From contig DXZL01000040.1 of the NCBI GenBank assembly GCA_019419725.1, positions 1 through 11,616 of the forward strand: a stretch of 11,616 bases of DNA, read 5' to 3'. Below the pieces are notes generated by a model. The model did no database searches, was not told where the DNA came from, and was given only the letters and a program-made list of their open reading frames with translations. The stretch's first letter is position 1. The number at the start of each line of letters is the position of its first letter. Origin of the DNA: Veillonella sp. (GTDB taxonomy: Bacteria > Bacillota > Negativicutes > Veillonellales > Veillonellaceae). Below, piece by piece: positions 1 to 6,032 of the stretch. Position numbers and translations under genes: made by a program.

Positions 1-122
1 CGACGACCTGCGAGTAGATAGTCAGTACTATCTTTTACACGAATATGACAATACACGCCGACCAATAAATTCAGTAATAAATAGGCACAAACGATAACCC
101 ATATAATAGTTAAAGAATCCAT
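1..122 (-). CDS. Sodium:solute symporter family protein, N-terminal fragment
   Basis: This is the first 40 codons of a membrane transporter that runs off the left edge of the window. The ATG at 122-120 is preceded by a strong SD (GGAGG, 7 nt away). Residues 5-25 form a hydrophobic first membrane helix. It is followed by a short cytoplasmic stretch ending in DYLLAGR (residues 34-40), which matches the conserved motif after the first helix of sodium:solute symporters (SSS family; proline, pantothenate and related carriers). The substrate cannot be told from this fragment. It is transcribed away from the rest of the window. A TATACT-like -10 exists at 203-198, but its -35 is poor. The family call rests on this one motif plus the helix. 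Codons 33-37 are perfectly complementary to the 5' end of the antisense RNAs encoded at about 435 and 9310. Confidence 0.72.
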   Translation of the reverse strand, partial: MDSLTIIWVIVCAYLLLNLLVGVYCHIRVKDSTDYLLAGR

Positions 123-283
123 ATGCCACCTCCTAAACTACAAACTAGTTAGAGACACATACTAAATCACCCTTACCTACTTGCGGGGCATATATCAAGT
201 ATAGTTTAATTATCCATAAAAATTGGAGAAAATACAAAGAGGAGTTTCTTGGCGCATTGGAGAATGTATATATATTAGAAACT
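123..283. other. Gene-free spacer upstream of the symporter gene
   Basis: I see no convincing ORF, RNA gene or strong promoter here. An SD-like GAGG near 240 and an ATG near 274 lead only to a four-codon ORF. The symporter promoter probably lies in this stretch on the minus strand, but no good -35/-10 pair is visible. Confidence 0.5.
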
Positions 284-312
284 AAAAATGCCCGTCAATG
301 GCGGACATTTTC
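283..312 (-). terminator. Rho-independent terminator reading toward the symporter gene
   Basis: The arms are 285-294 and 302-311, ten pairs with a 7-nt loop. The only imperfect pair is G-U in minus-strand RNA but A-C in plus-strand RNA. The minus-strand hairpin is followed by a run of T. It would stop minus-strand transcripts, such as the antisense RNA at 319-435, before they enter the symporter gene. Confidence 0.6.
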
Positions 313-318
313 TATGCG

Positions 319-435
319 TTTAAAAAGCAAAATAGCCCTTCGTTTCTTCGGAAATTAGATAAAACGAAAAGGCCATTTCTACATGTTTCATTTAGTTTAG
401 AGATGAGCCTGACGCAACTACTCGTCTGACTATCT
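319..435 (-). ncRNA. Orphan type I antitoxin-like antisense RNA
   Basis: This is a predicted RNA of about 115 nt, starting about 7 nt after a perfect TATAAT box and ending at a hairpin plus T-run. It is a diverged duplicate of the antitoxin RNA beside the toxin gene at 9111. The first ~35 nt are almost identical in the two copies and include a small stem-loop (GACG/CGTC around an 8-nt loop). The toxin ORF that should lie opposite is gone: only a tail-like stretch at 320-335, resembling the last codons of the intact toxin, remains. Either the RNA is a relic, or it survives as a trans-acting antitoxin or regulator. Expression is inferred from the promoter and terminator only. Confidence 0.62.
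322..378 (-). terminator. Terminator of the orphan antisense RNA
   Basis: The outer stem pairs 330-337 with 371-378 and the inner stem pairs 339-345 with 362-368. On the minus strand the hairpin is followed by GCTTTTT. One outer pair is U-G in minus-strand RNA but A-C on the plus strand, so the element favours minus-strand termination. Confidence 0.65.
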
Positions 436-441
436 ACTTAT

Positions 442-470
442 ATTATAGGGATAAAGATATATATCGTCAA
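442..470 (-). promoter_or_regulatory. Sigma-A promoter of the orphan antisense RNA
   Basis: On the minus strand there is TTGACG (470-465), a 17-nt spacer, then TATAAT (447-442). This is one of the best promoters in the window and is identical in both hexamers and spacing to the promoter at 9345-9317. The expected transcription start is about 435. Confidence 0.85.
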
Positions 471-552
471 ATGGAGATAAACCTTATAAATATCAATCTT
501 ATAAATAGCAATTAGAAGTAAATCCTACATACTAAATTATAAAATTATTAAT

Positions 553-607
553 AATAGGCACGACCTTGTTTGCATAGTATACTTATGCTAATAAGGTTGT
601 GCTTATT
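553..607 (+). promoter_or_regulatory. 55-nt hairpin leader, copy 1 (5'-UTR RNA element)
   Basis: Positions 553-577 fold against 583-607: 24 of 25 positions pair, with a 5-nt loop and one U-U mismatch. Four pairs are G-U (557/603, 562/598, 568/592, 577/583). On the minus strand these would be C-A mismatches, so the structure is best as plus-strand RNA. It ends 36 nt before the ATG of the 418-aa secreted protein. Two further copies lie at 7154 and 9421. It could be an attenuator, an RNA-stability element or a protein-binding leader. A T-rich stretch follows the right arm, so partial termination is possible. No clear promoter upstream was identified. Confidence 0.75.
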
Positions 608-643
608 TTGTTGTAATGTGAGAGAAGAAAAAGAGAGGGTTTT

Positions 644-1900
644 ATGTTACGTAAAAGTGTAATTATGATGGCAGTAGTAACTGCTTTCACCATAAATGTA
701 AGTGCTGTACAGATTGAAGTCCCAGCCGGACAGCCGCCTATGCCCGGAGCAGATGCGAGCATTCCTGCCAATGCGTATGAGAATTATCGTCATGTTAATG
801 AGGTAGCGGAGAAAAAAGCAGAGTCATTTAGTCAATTTATAAAATCCAAGCCTACAAATCCTCCATCTTCCTTCGATAAGCTAAATTCGGAACATCCTGG
901 TTTTGCTAAGGCTTTGGAGCTTGCAGATTATTCGCAGTCTACAGTTGTATTGATTCATGAAGGGGATAAAAATATCAGATTATCCGTACCAAATGTTAGC
1001 TTCCGTGGTGATGTTGTAGAAGCAGAGGCTGGGAAAGGGCCGTTATTTGCCGTTCAAAGTCTCAGTACATTTTTAGTAGTAGGACCACCTCATGGGAAAG
1101 AGCTTAGTAAATATGCTGAAGGTGAAGGAAAATATAATTATCCAGGGTTGAGGAATGCATCTTGGAAGTTCATGTCAAACAATTCTCGCATAATGTATAC
1201 GGAATTTACTCTGAATGATACAAAGACAACGTATGGAATTACCTATGGTGGCTGGGTTAATACAGAAGATCCATATCAGGATAAAGCACCTGAGGTGGTG
1301 ATGAGTAATTATATTATTCCATCCATAGAGTCTTTATCTAGCTTGGATAATTATAGCCAAATTGAGCATTGGGGCAATTATAGCTATCGTATTCCTAAAA
1401 CGGCTAAATTAATCAGTGAAACCGTTGAGGATGGAGCATATGATGTGAGACTATATGAAGATACAGGAGCTAAAATACGGATAATACGTAGCTCAATCAA
1501 GGACAAAAAGAAAGATGTAACGATTATTAAGATCCCAATACTATATTTTTTATATAAATATGGTGACTTAGAAACACCTGCACAATACGCAGTAGTATGG
1601 AATAATGGAATTGCAGGTTCTTTGGTTGATTCCTATAAGCCTAATCATGAATCCTATCTCCGTCATGTTGTGAGAGATTCTGTTTACGTTTACAGCTATC
1701 GTATTAATTATGATGAAAGTAAAACGTCTTATACACATAAACAGCTAAGAGATATGATCGAATACGTAGGCTTTGATGATGCGGCAAAGTTACGAAAAGA
1801 GCCACAATGGCGGGAAGAAGGGGCATATAAGGAGAGACTTGAAAATAGTTCCATCTTTATTCCATGGTATATGGAATGGGTTAAGCTGTTAAGTAAATAA
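644..1900 (+). CDS. Large secreted protein, paralogue 1 (418 aa, unknown function)
   Basis: First gene of a five-gene operon. The ATG follows GAGAGGG at a good SD distance. Residues 1-21 form a Sec signal peptide with probable cleavage after VSA. The mature protein starts with a proline-rich segment (residues 22-49, including IEVPAGQPP and IPANAYENYR) that is almost identical in the paralogue at 7249. The middle (about 50-210) is poorly conserved. The C-terminal half shares blocks with the genes at 7249 and 10854: SNYIIPS near residue 220, a YRIPK block near 245, WNNG near 319, and a final LRDMIEY segment. There are no membrane helices after the signal peptide and no cysteine-anchored lipobox, so it is probably periplasmic or exported. 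I do not recognise the family, and no catalytic motif stands out. Confidence 0.85.
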   Translation: MLRKSVIMMAVVTAFTINVSAVQIEVPAGQPPMPGADASIPANAYENYRHVNEVAEKKAESFSQFIKSKPTNPPSSFDKLNSEHPGFAKALELADYSQSTVVLIHEGDKNIRLSVPNVSFRGDVVEAEAGKGPLFAVQSLSTFLVVGPPHGKELSKYAEGEGKYNYPGLRNASWKFMSNNSRIMYTEFTLNDTKTTYGITYGGWVNTEDPYQDKAPEVVMSNYIIPSIESLSSLDNYSQIEHWGNYSYRIPKTAKLISETVEDGAYDVRLYEDTGAKIRIIRSSIKDKKKDVTIIKIPILYFLYKYGDLETPAQYAVVWNNGIAGSLVDSYKPNHESYLRHVVRDSVYVYSYRINYDESKTSYTHKQLRDMIEYVGFDDAAKLRKEPQWREEGAYKERLENSSIFIPWYMEWVKLLSK

Positions 1901-1935
1901 GCTGTATTTGACTATTTAGTTTGAGAGAGGTTTTT

Positions 1936-2508
1936 ATGGTTCAACGTATTTTAATGCTAGCCCTTGTGTTGCTGGCTTTCACCATGCCCACAGAGGCAAT
2001 CACATTACAAGAATTACAGACATCGCCACAGTTCAAATTAGTTCATGTTCAGGCGATGAATCCTACGATGGAGCGCGGTGGTTTATATATCTATTTGAAC
2101 ACCTATTCTATTGAGGCGACTCATTATGCACCCCCACAATATTCTTTGCGTGGTACCTATTATGTCGTAATAGATACAGATTACCAATCTACGATTGAAG
2201 AGAAACAACTTACTGTGGATTATGATACAAACTATTCTCTAGCTACCTTAATCCATTCGTCTCATATGATGAATCCAAGCCCGTCTACGTTGGCTTTGAT
2301 TGAGGCTAGTGAAAGTAAATCTGGCTTATCTCTAGTGGACGTAGCTGTGGCAAAATATTCATTCGATGGGGCAGCACAGCAAATGCAGTATCGAAATGAT
2401 ACGCGCAAGTTCCCGCTTAAGCGAAATGATACCATTATGTATGATATAGCAGAGGCTATGTTTATGGCTGCCTATCAGCAGCATTTTGAGGATATTGTGG
2501 TACAGTGA
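1936..2508 (+). CDS. Small secreted protein of the 190-aa family, member 1
   Basis: The start is the ATG at 1936. A TTG at 1921 is in frame, but the SD (GAGAGAGG) lies between them and serves the ATG. The 190-aa product has a signal peptide (residues 1-21, cleavage after TEA). The mature protein aligns along its whole length with the product of the gene at 9510. Both begin AIT followed by a PQFK block, then a segment ending in Y-I-D/Y-x-N-T, a PP-x-Y motif, and both end in FDG...YDIAEA...HFE/D. It is more distantly related to the next gene. The size and alternating hydrophobic pattern suggest a compact beta-rich secreted domain, but the function is unknown. It sits 35 nt after the first gene and 8 nt before the next, so it is co-transcribed. 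Confidence 0.85.
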   Translation: MVQRILMLALVLLAFTMPTEAITLQELQTSPQFKLVHVQAMNPTMERGGLYIYLNTYSIEATHYAPPQYSLRGTYYVVIDTDYQSTIEEKQLTVDYDTNYSLATLIHSSHMMNPSPSTLALIEASESKSGLSLVDVAVAKYSFDGAAQQMQYRNDTRKFPLKRNDTIMYDIAEAMFMAAYQQHFEDIVVQ

Positions 2509-2516
2509 GGTGGACG

Positions 2517-3086
2517 ATGAAACGGATATATTTACTTTCACTATGGTTACTAGCCTGCCTCGTATTGCCTATGAAAGGTCAAGCCGTATCACAGGCTGAC
2601 TTATTAAACTTAGAGCGATTTGAGCACATCGATTCGAGTGCTGACTCTGGACGAGGGGATGGAAAATATTTGGACCTTTCATCTGTTAAGTCTGTAACGG
2701 CACTGAATGGTCATCGTCGTATCGAAGCCAGCATTTATGTTTCCATGCCTGCTGCTAATATGATTCAAGGACTTTCAGTACAATACGATTACCAAATGGA
2801 TCGTTCTTTGCGCCATTTAATTAATGCTCATGATCAAGCTTTAAAACAAGGCAATAAGACACCGTATATCTCTATTTGGCGTACAAAACAAGGGAACTCA
2901 GGAATCACTGGAACTGTTAATGATGGCGGTACCTATTATAATGATGGAGAGATTCGTCAACAACGAGTCTATATAGAAAATCTACAAGCTATAATTCTTC
3001 CCTCAAAGTTTGGTGATGAAAAATATAAATTGCCGAATTTGCTCTATCAAAAAGCATATGGTATAGCTTATGACGATGAGACATAA
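2517..3086 (+). CDS. Small secreted protein of the 190-aa family, member 2 (divergent)
   Basis: The start is the ATG at 2517, with GAGG six nt upstream. The in-frame GTG at 2505 is rejected because it lies before the SD and overlaps the previous gene. The product is 189 aa with a signal peptide (about 1-23, cleavage after GQA). The mature start (LLNLERFEHIDSS), the YLDLSSVKSV segment and the following long strand correspond in position to the PQFK and Y-I-x-x-N-T segments of its neighbour, so I read it as a divergent member of the same family. Residues around 120-140 contain a glycine/asparagine-rich insertion not seen in the other members. Only 8 nt separate it from the preceding stop, which suggests translational coupling. 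Function unknown. Confidence 0.82.
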   Translation: MKRIYLLSLWLLACLVLPMKGQAVSQADLLNLERFEHIDSSADSGRGDGKYLDLSSVKSVTALNGHRRIEASIYVSMPAANMIQGLSVQYDYQMDRSLRHLINAHDQALKQGNKTPYISIWRTKQGNSGITGTVNDGGTYYNDGEIRQQRVYIENLQAIILPSKFGDEKYKLPNLLYQKAYGIAYDDET

Positions 3087-3092
3087 TAAATT

Positions 3093-3569
3093 ATGGATAG
3101 TATTAGAATGGTTAAAGCAGCAGATAAACTCAGATGGATGATTAAACTTATTTTAGGCCTCTTGTTAAAGCTTATACTTTTACTTATTTGGGGAGCCTCT
3201 ATTTGGGTTTTCTATGAATTACTCTATGATCGATATGTATTAGAAGCATATCCATTAGGGAATTATCTTCCAGTATTGATCTTCACCTTTGGGAATATTT
3301 GGGTTTTACCATGGCTCATCTTGTGGTGTAAAAAGCTATACCCTGCATTTGATACGCCTAAGGTGTATTATGGAGTAAAAGATAGGTTCGTTTCTTTGAA
3401 AGAGCAATCTCACGTAGGGGTGCTTATCTTTTATAGCATAGAGTTTTTTATAAAGTTATGTTTGCTCATATACGGCACTATTATAATGCTAGCTTGTATT
3501 ATTATAGGACCAGTGCTATTGGCAATCATTAGCATGATATGTCATCAGCTTTTAGATAATATTATATAA
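3093..3569 (+). CDS. Multi-pass membrane protein, paralogue of the gene at 8516
   Basis: A 158-aa integral membrane protein with hydrophobic segments near residues 17-42, 57-80 and 110-150. A short basic loop between the last two carries WCKKLYPAF and a YY-x-VKD motif. This block and the surrounding helices align with the product of the gene at 8516 (FGNI, L-x-LWCK, PAF, P-K-x-YY, KD), so the two are paralogues kept in both secreted-protein operons. The start is uncertain: the ATG at 3093 has a weak SD but is only 6 nt from the previous stop, whereas the ATG at 3108 would give a protein nearer the paralogue's length. Constant pairing with the secreted proteins suggests a membrane partner or anchor for them, but nothing in the sequence gives a mechanism. 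Confidence 0.8.
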   Translation: MDSIRMVKAADKLRWMIKLILGLLLKLILLLIWGASIWVFYELLYDRYVLEAYPLGNYLPVLIFTFGNIWVLPWLILWCKKLYPAFDTPKVYYGVKDRFVSLKEQSHVGVLIFYSIEFFIKLCLLIYGTIIMLACIIIGPVLLAIISMICHQLLDNII

Positions 3570-3614
3570 AATTACTAGTTTGAGTTGTTTACAAGAATGT
3601 TTAGGAGAGAGGCT

Positions 3615-4190
3615 ATGAAAAGGAAACTTATAGTTATGGGGTTTGTTATAGGTCTACAATTGGTAAGTAGCTATAATTATGTGACAGATGCAAGTTGGCT
3701 GAGCAAAACTTGGGACCGACTTGAAACAAATGCAGCAAAACAGTCTTATGATTGGCCAAAAGCTGAGCAATACACTCATTATGCGGGTGGACAAATTGTA
3801 GGGGATACCTTGCCAGAAGAGGATATGATGATTCTTGGGGTTTCTTTAGGCAATACATTTGATAGCGTGAAAGCTAGTCTAGGTCAACCAACTAAAGAGA
3901 CGAGTAGAGGAATTACTTATGGTGGTGTTACATTTGGAAATTTAAAAATGGATGGTGTAGGGCCAATCGTTACATATATGATGATTGAGAATCGTGATGC
4001 CGTTACACATAGAGGTATTGCCGTAGGCGATTCCATGCGAAAAGTTCTTAATGTATATGGTAGACCTGATTTAGTGGATTCTAACAATCGATGGTTTTAT
4101 GGGAAATATCGCTATCGGACTGATATTATGCACGGAATACAATTTGAACAAAAAGGCGATAAAGTAAGTAAAATCATAATTTATAAGTAA
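3615..4190 (+). CDS. Exported protein with two BamE/SmpA-like repeats
   Basis: The start is the ATG at 3615, which follows AGGAGAG. The in-frame TTG at 3585 and ATG at 3597 lie upstream of that SD and are rejected. The 191-aa product has an N-terminal hydrophobic segment (residues 4-19, uncleaved anchor or signal peptide) and a linker to about residue 70. Two tandem modules follow: ILGVSLG...VKASLGQP (73-92) and HRGIAVGD...VLNVYGRP (132-151), each followed by beta-strand-like sequence. The G-x-S/D-x-x-x-V-x-x-x-x-G-x-P signature is that of the small alpha-beta SmpA/OmlA (BamE)-like fold, common in exported proteins of Firmicutes and Negativicutes. It probably mediates protein contacts in the envelope. 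It is the last gene before the terminator and has no counterpart in the second operon. Confidence 0.8.
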   Translation: MKRKLIVMGFVIGLQLVSSYNYVTDASWLSKTWDRLETNAAKQSYDWPKAEQYTHYAGGQIVGDTLPEEDMMILGVSLGNTFDSVKASLGQPTKETSRGITYGGVTFGNLKMDGVGPIVTYMMIENRDAVTHRGIAVGDSMRKVLNVYGRPDLVDSNNRWFYGKYRYRTDIMHGIQFEQKGDKVSKIIIYK

Positions 4191-4210
4191 TTATATTTTT
4201 ACTACCTATG

Positions 4211-4256
4211 AAAAAAGCCGAGCTTTTAATTCTTAGAATTAACTCGGCTTTTATTA
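4211..4256. terminator. Terminator after the five-gene secreted-protein operon
   Basis: The arms AAAAGCCGAG and CTCGGCTTTT (stem 4213-4222 / 4243-4252) are extended by an inner TTAATTC/GAATTAA pairing. T-rich sequence follows on the plus strand and an A-run precedes it, so it can work in both directions. It resembles the terminator at 8943, including the following TTATTAGTTTA. Confidence 0.9.
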
Positions 4257-4342
4257 GTTTAAGCTAGTTATTTGAACTTAGTTTTGCGTCTCTTAAATTG
4301 AGTTGGGATTAAATTCATAAAATTCTCATCTGATGTGAACGC

Positions 4343-4361
4343 TATGCTATAATTAGATTAT
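4343..4361 (+). promoter_or_regulatory. Extended -10 promoter and possible operator of the regulator-mcrBC operon
   Basis: TGC-TATAAT at 4345-4353 is an extended -10. The -35 region (about 4325-4330) is poor, as is common with this promoter type. Overlapping it is a perfect inverted repeat, ATAAT-TAG-ATTAT (4349-4361), a plausible binding site for the XRE regulator encoded 33 nt downstream. The operator role is inference. Confidence 0.6.
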
Positions 4362-4393
4362 GCTTATATGTTTTGATAAAGGGGAAGTAAAGA

Positions 4394-4618
4394 ATGAATA
4401 AATTTAAAGTGCGGAGTGGTGTATTAGAAAAAATTATGCAAGAGAAATTCTTGTCTGTTCTTGAGCTATCTAAAATAAGTGGTCTCAGTCGGCCGAGTTT
4501 ATACAGTATTATTAATGAAAAAGTATCTTATGTTCGAGTGGCGAATTGTAAGAAATTAGCAGAAGCACTAAAGGTTTCTGTCGAAGATATTTTTTATGTA
4601 GAAAATAGTAATAGATAA
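4394..4618 (+). CDS. Small XRE/Cro-CI-type transcriptional regulator
   Basis: A 74-aa protein that is almost entirely a helix-turn-helix domain. The motif runs over about residues 18-45 (SVLELSKISGLSRPSLYSII), with the usual LS-x-x-S-G-x-S-x-x-x-x-x-x-I pattern, followed by the closing helices (CKKLAEAL, VSVEDIF). There is no sensor or dimerisation extension, so it resembles the compact controllers found beside restriction and toxin genes. The ATG follows an AAGGGGA-type SD. It is the first gene of the mcrBC module, 45 nt upstream of mcrB, and probably represses its own promoter, where a short inverted repeat overlaps the -10. The target is inferred from position only. Confidence 0.88.
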   Translation: MNKFKVRSGVLEKIMQEKFLSVLELSKISGLSRPSLYSIINEKVSYVRVANCKKLAEALKVSVEDIFYVENSNR

Positions 4619-4663
4619 TGTTATAGGGGAAATTAGTAGTTTATTTGATAGGGGTAAAGGCAT

Positions 4664-6025
4664 ATGAATTATTGGATAGTAAGTGCTGATTTAAAAAAGT
4701 GGAAAGCTGAATTTGCAATGACTGATCCAAGTTTTCAAACATGGATAGATTGGAAAGAACCGATTAATTACAGTTGTTATTCTAAATCTAAGAAGCCTAA
4801 ATTAAAAGGTAATGTTAAAAATCTTGCTGTAGGAGATGTTGTTTTAATTTACGCTAAGGGGAAAGAGGTTATTGGTGAAGGGGAGATTGCTAGTATAGCT
4901 AACAATCAAAACTCTATAGCCCCGGGAGATTATGTGACTATTACACCTCATGTGGTCTTTAATGCTCCTATCAAAATTGAGGATATCATAGGTAATAGGT
5001 CAGAAAAATCCTTTCAGAATGGATTTGGTGAGATTAATAAAACTGAGTATAAGAATTATAAAAGAGCTATGGCACTTTCAGGGGCTAAGGTAGTAAGTAA
5101 TTTTAACAAAAGTAATCTTTATGACTCTGTTTACCTGCCTAAAGTTACTATTGATAAAATATTAAACTTGTTGAACCGAAAAAAGAATATTATTTTGCAA
5201 GGACCACCTGGGGTTGGGAAAACATATCTTGCAAAAAAAATTATAGAGTATCTTACAGATAAAAATAATTTTACTTTTGTTCAGTTTCATCAAAGTTATT
5301 CTTATGAAGATTTTATAATGGGGTATAAACCAACTGAATCTGGTGGATTTGCATTGCAAGAGGGTAAGTTTTATGTTGCTTGTAATGAGGCAAAGAAACT
5401 GCAAAAGATAGAAGGTAAGAATACCGCCCCATATGTGTTTGTGATTGATGAAATCAATAGGGGGAATATTAGTAAAGTTTTTGGCGAGCTATTAATGTTA
5501 ATAGAAAATAACTATCGTGAAACATCTATTACACTTGCTAATCAGAAGGAGTTTTACGTTCCTAATAATTTATATCTTATTGGTTTAATGAATACAGCTG
5601 ATAGGAGTTTAGCAATGATAGATTATGCATTGCGTCGTAGATTTAGTTTTGTAACAATTGCTCCTGTTTTTGAGGGGATAGAAACCAGTGATTTTGGAAA
5701 TTGGGATACCTATGATAAAGGTGATGATAAGCAGAAAAAATTTGCGCAGTTTCTTAAGTCAGAACAACTGGATACAGGTTATGCTAAAAAGTTAATTAAA
5801 GAGATTATAAGTTTAAATCATACGATAAAAGAGGAGTTAGGCGAAGGTTTTGTAATAGGACATAGTTATTTCTGTAATCTTGCAGATGATAATATTCCTG
5901 TTTCTAAAAATCGCTTAGAGGAGGTTATTGAATTTGATATTGCTCCATTATTAGAGGAATACTGGTTTGATAATCTTGAAAGGGCTAACGAACTAAAGGA
6001 TGGTTTGCTTAATGCTTTGAAATAG
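4664..6025 (+). CDS. mcrB: McrB-type AAA+ GTPase with N-terminal EVE/PUA-like domain
   Basis: Motor and recognition subunit of a modification-dependent (type IV) restriction system. The N-terminus (about 1-145) opens with MNYWIVSADLKKW and carries the GDVVLIYAKG and GEGEI segments typical of EVE/PUA-like folds. In McrB-family and other proteins these domains bind modified bases in DNA or RNA. Residues 160-420 are the McrB AAA+ domain: Walker A GPPGVGKT (180-187), the family motif FHQSYSYEDF (208-217), Walker B FVIDEINRGN with D262/E263, the McrB signature MNTADRS (309-315) and the basic RRRF (324-327). All key residues are present, so it should be active. It should form a ring that drives the McrC nuclease encoded 7 nt downstream. 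The specificity, probably a modified cytosine, cannot be read from the sequence. The module looks more AT-rich than its neighbours, suggesting horizontal acquisition. Confidence 0.93.
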   Translation: MNYWIVSADLKKWKAEFAMTDPSFQTWIDWKEPINYSCYSKSKKPKLKGNVKNLAVGDVVLIYAKGKEVIGEGEIASIANNQNSIAPGDYVTITPHVVFNAPIKIEDIIGNRSEKSFQNGFGEINKTEYKNYKRAMALSGAKVVSNFNKSNLYDSVYLPKVTIDKILNLLNRKKNIILQGPPGVGKTYLAKKIIEYLTDKNNFTFVQFHQSYSYEDFIMGYKPTESGGFALQEGKFYVACNEAKKLQKIEGKNTAPYVFVIDEINRGNISKVFGELLMLIENNYRETSITLANQKEFYVPNNLYLIGLMNTADRSLAMIDYALRRRFSFVTIAPVFEGIETSDFGNWDTYDKGDDKQKKFAQFLKSEQLDTGYAKKLIKEIISLNHTIKEELGEGFVIGHSYFCNLADDNIPVSKNRLEEVIEFDIAPLLEEYWFDNLERANELKDGLLNALK

Positions 6026-6032
6026 GTGCAAT

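Larger units (their letters stand above)
322..607. repeat. Duplicated TA-tail plus hairpin-leader segment, copy 1
   Basis: This segment matches 9201-9475 in order and spacing: the end of the toxin ORF, the antitoxin RNA with its terminator and promoter, an AT-rich spacer, and then the 55-nt hairpin. The best conserved parts are about 401-470 (sRNA 5' end and promoter) and 553-607 (hairpin). The spacer at 471-552 has drifted. The region holds no protein-coding gene. Confidence 0.75.

Noticed and set aside
270..290. Possible second holin-like toxin upstream of the orphan antisense RNA
   Set aside because: The ATG near 274 opens a four-codon ORF only; no hydrophobic peptide like the one at 9111 is present in any frame.
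578..583. TATACT in the hairpin loop as the -10 of the secreted-protein operon
   Set aside because: No acceptable -35 lies 16-18 nt upstream in any of the three copies, and the sequence is also palindromic by virtue of the hairpin. Mentioned only as a possibility.
583..771. Minus-strand ORF opposite the start of the 418-aa gene, resembling another minus-strand ORF at 7167-7376
   Set aside because: Their similarity comes from the conserved coding strand (signal peptide and proline-rich segment of the two paralogues). Neither has an SD and both run through the hairpin leader. They are shadows.
1921..1935. TTG start 15 nt upstream for the first 190-aa-family gene
   Set aside because: The SD GAGAGAGG lies after the TTG and serves the ATG at 1936. 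The extension would also precede a normal signal peptide.
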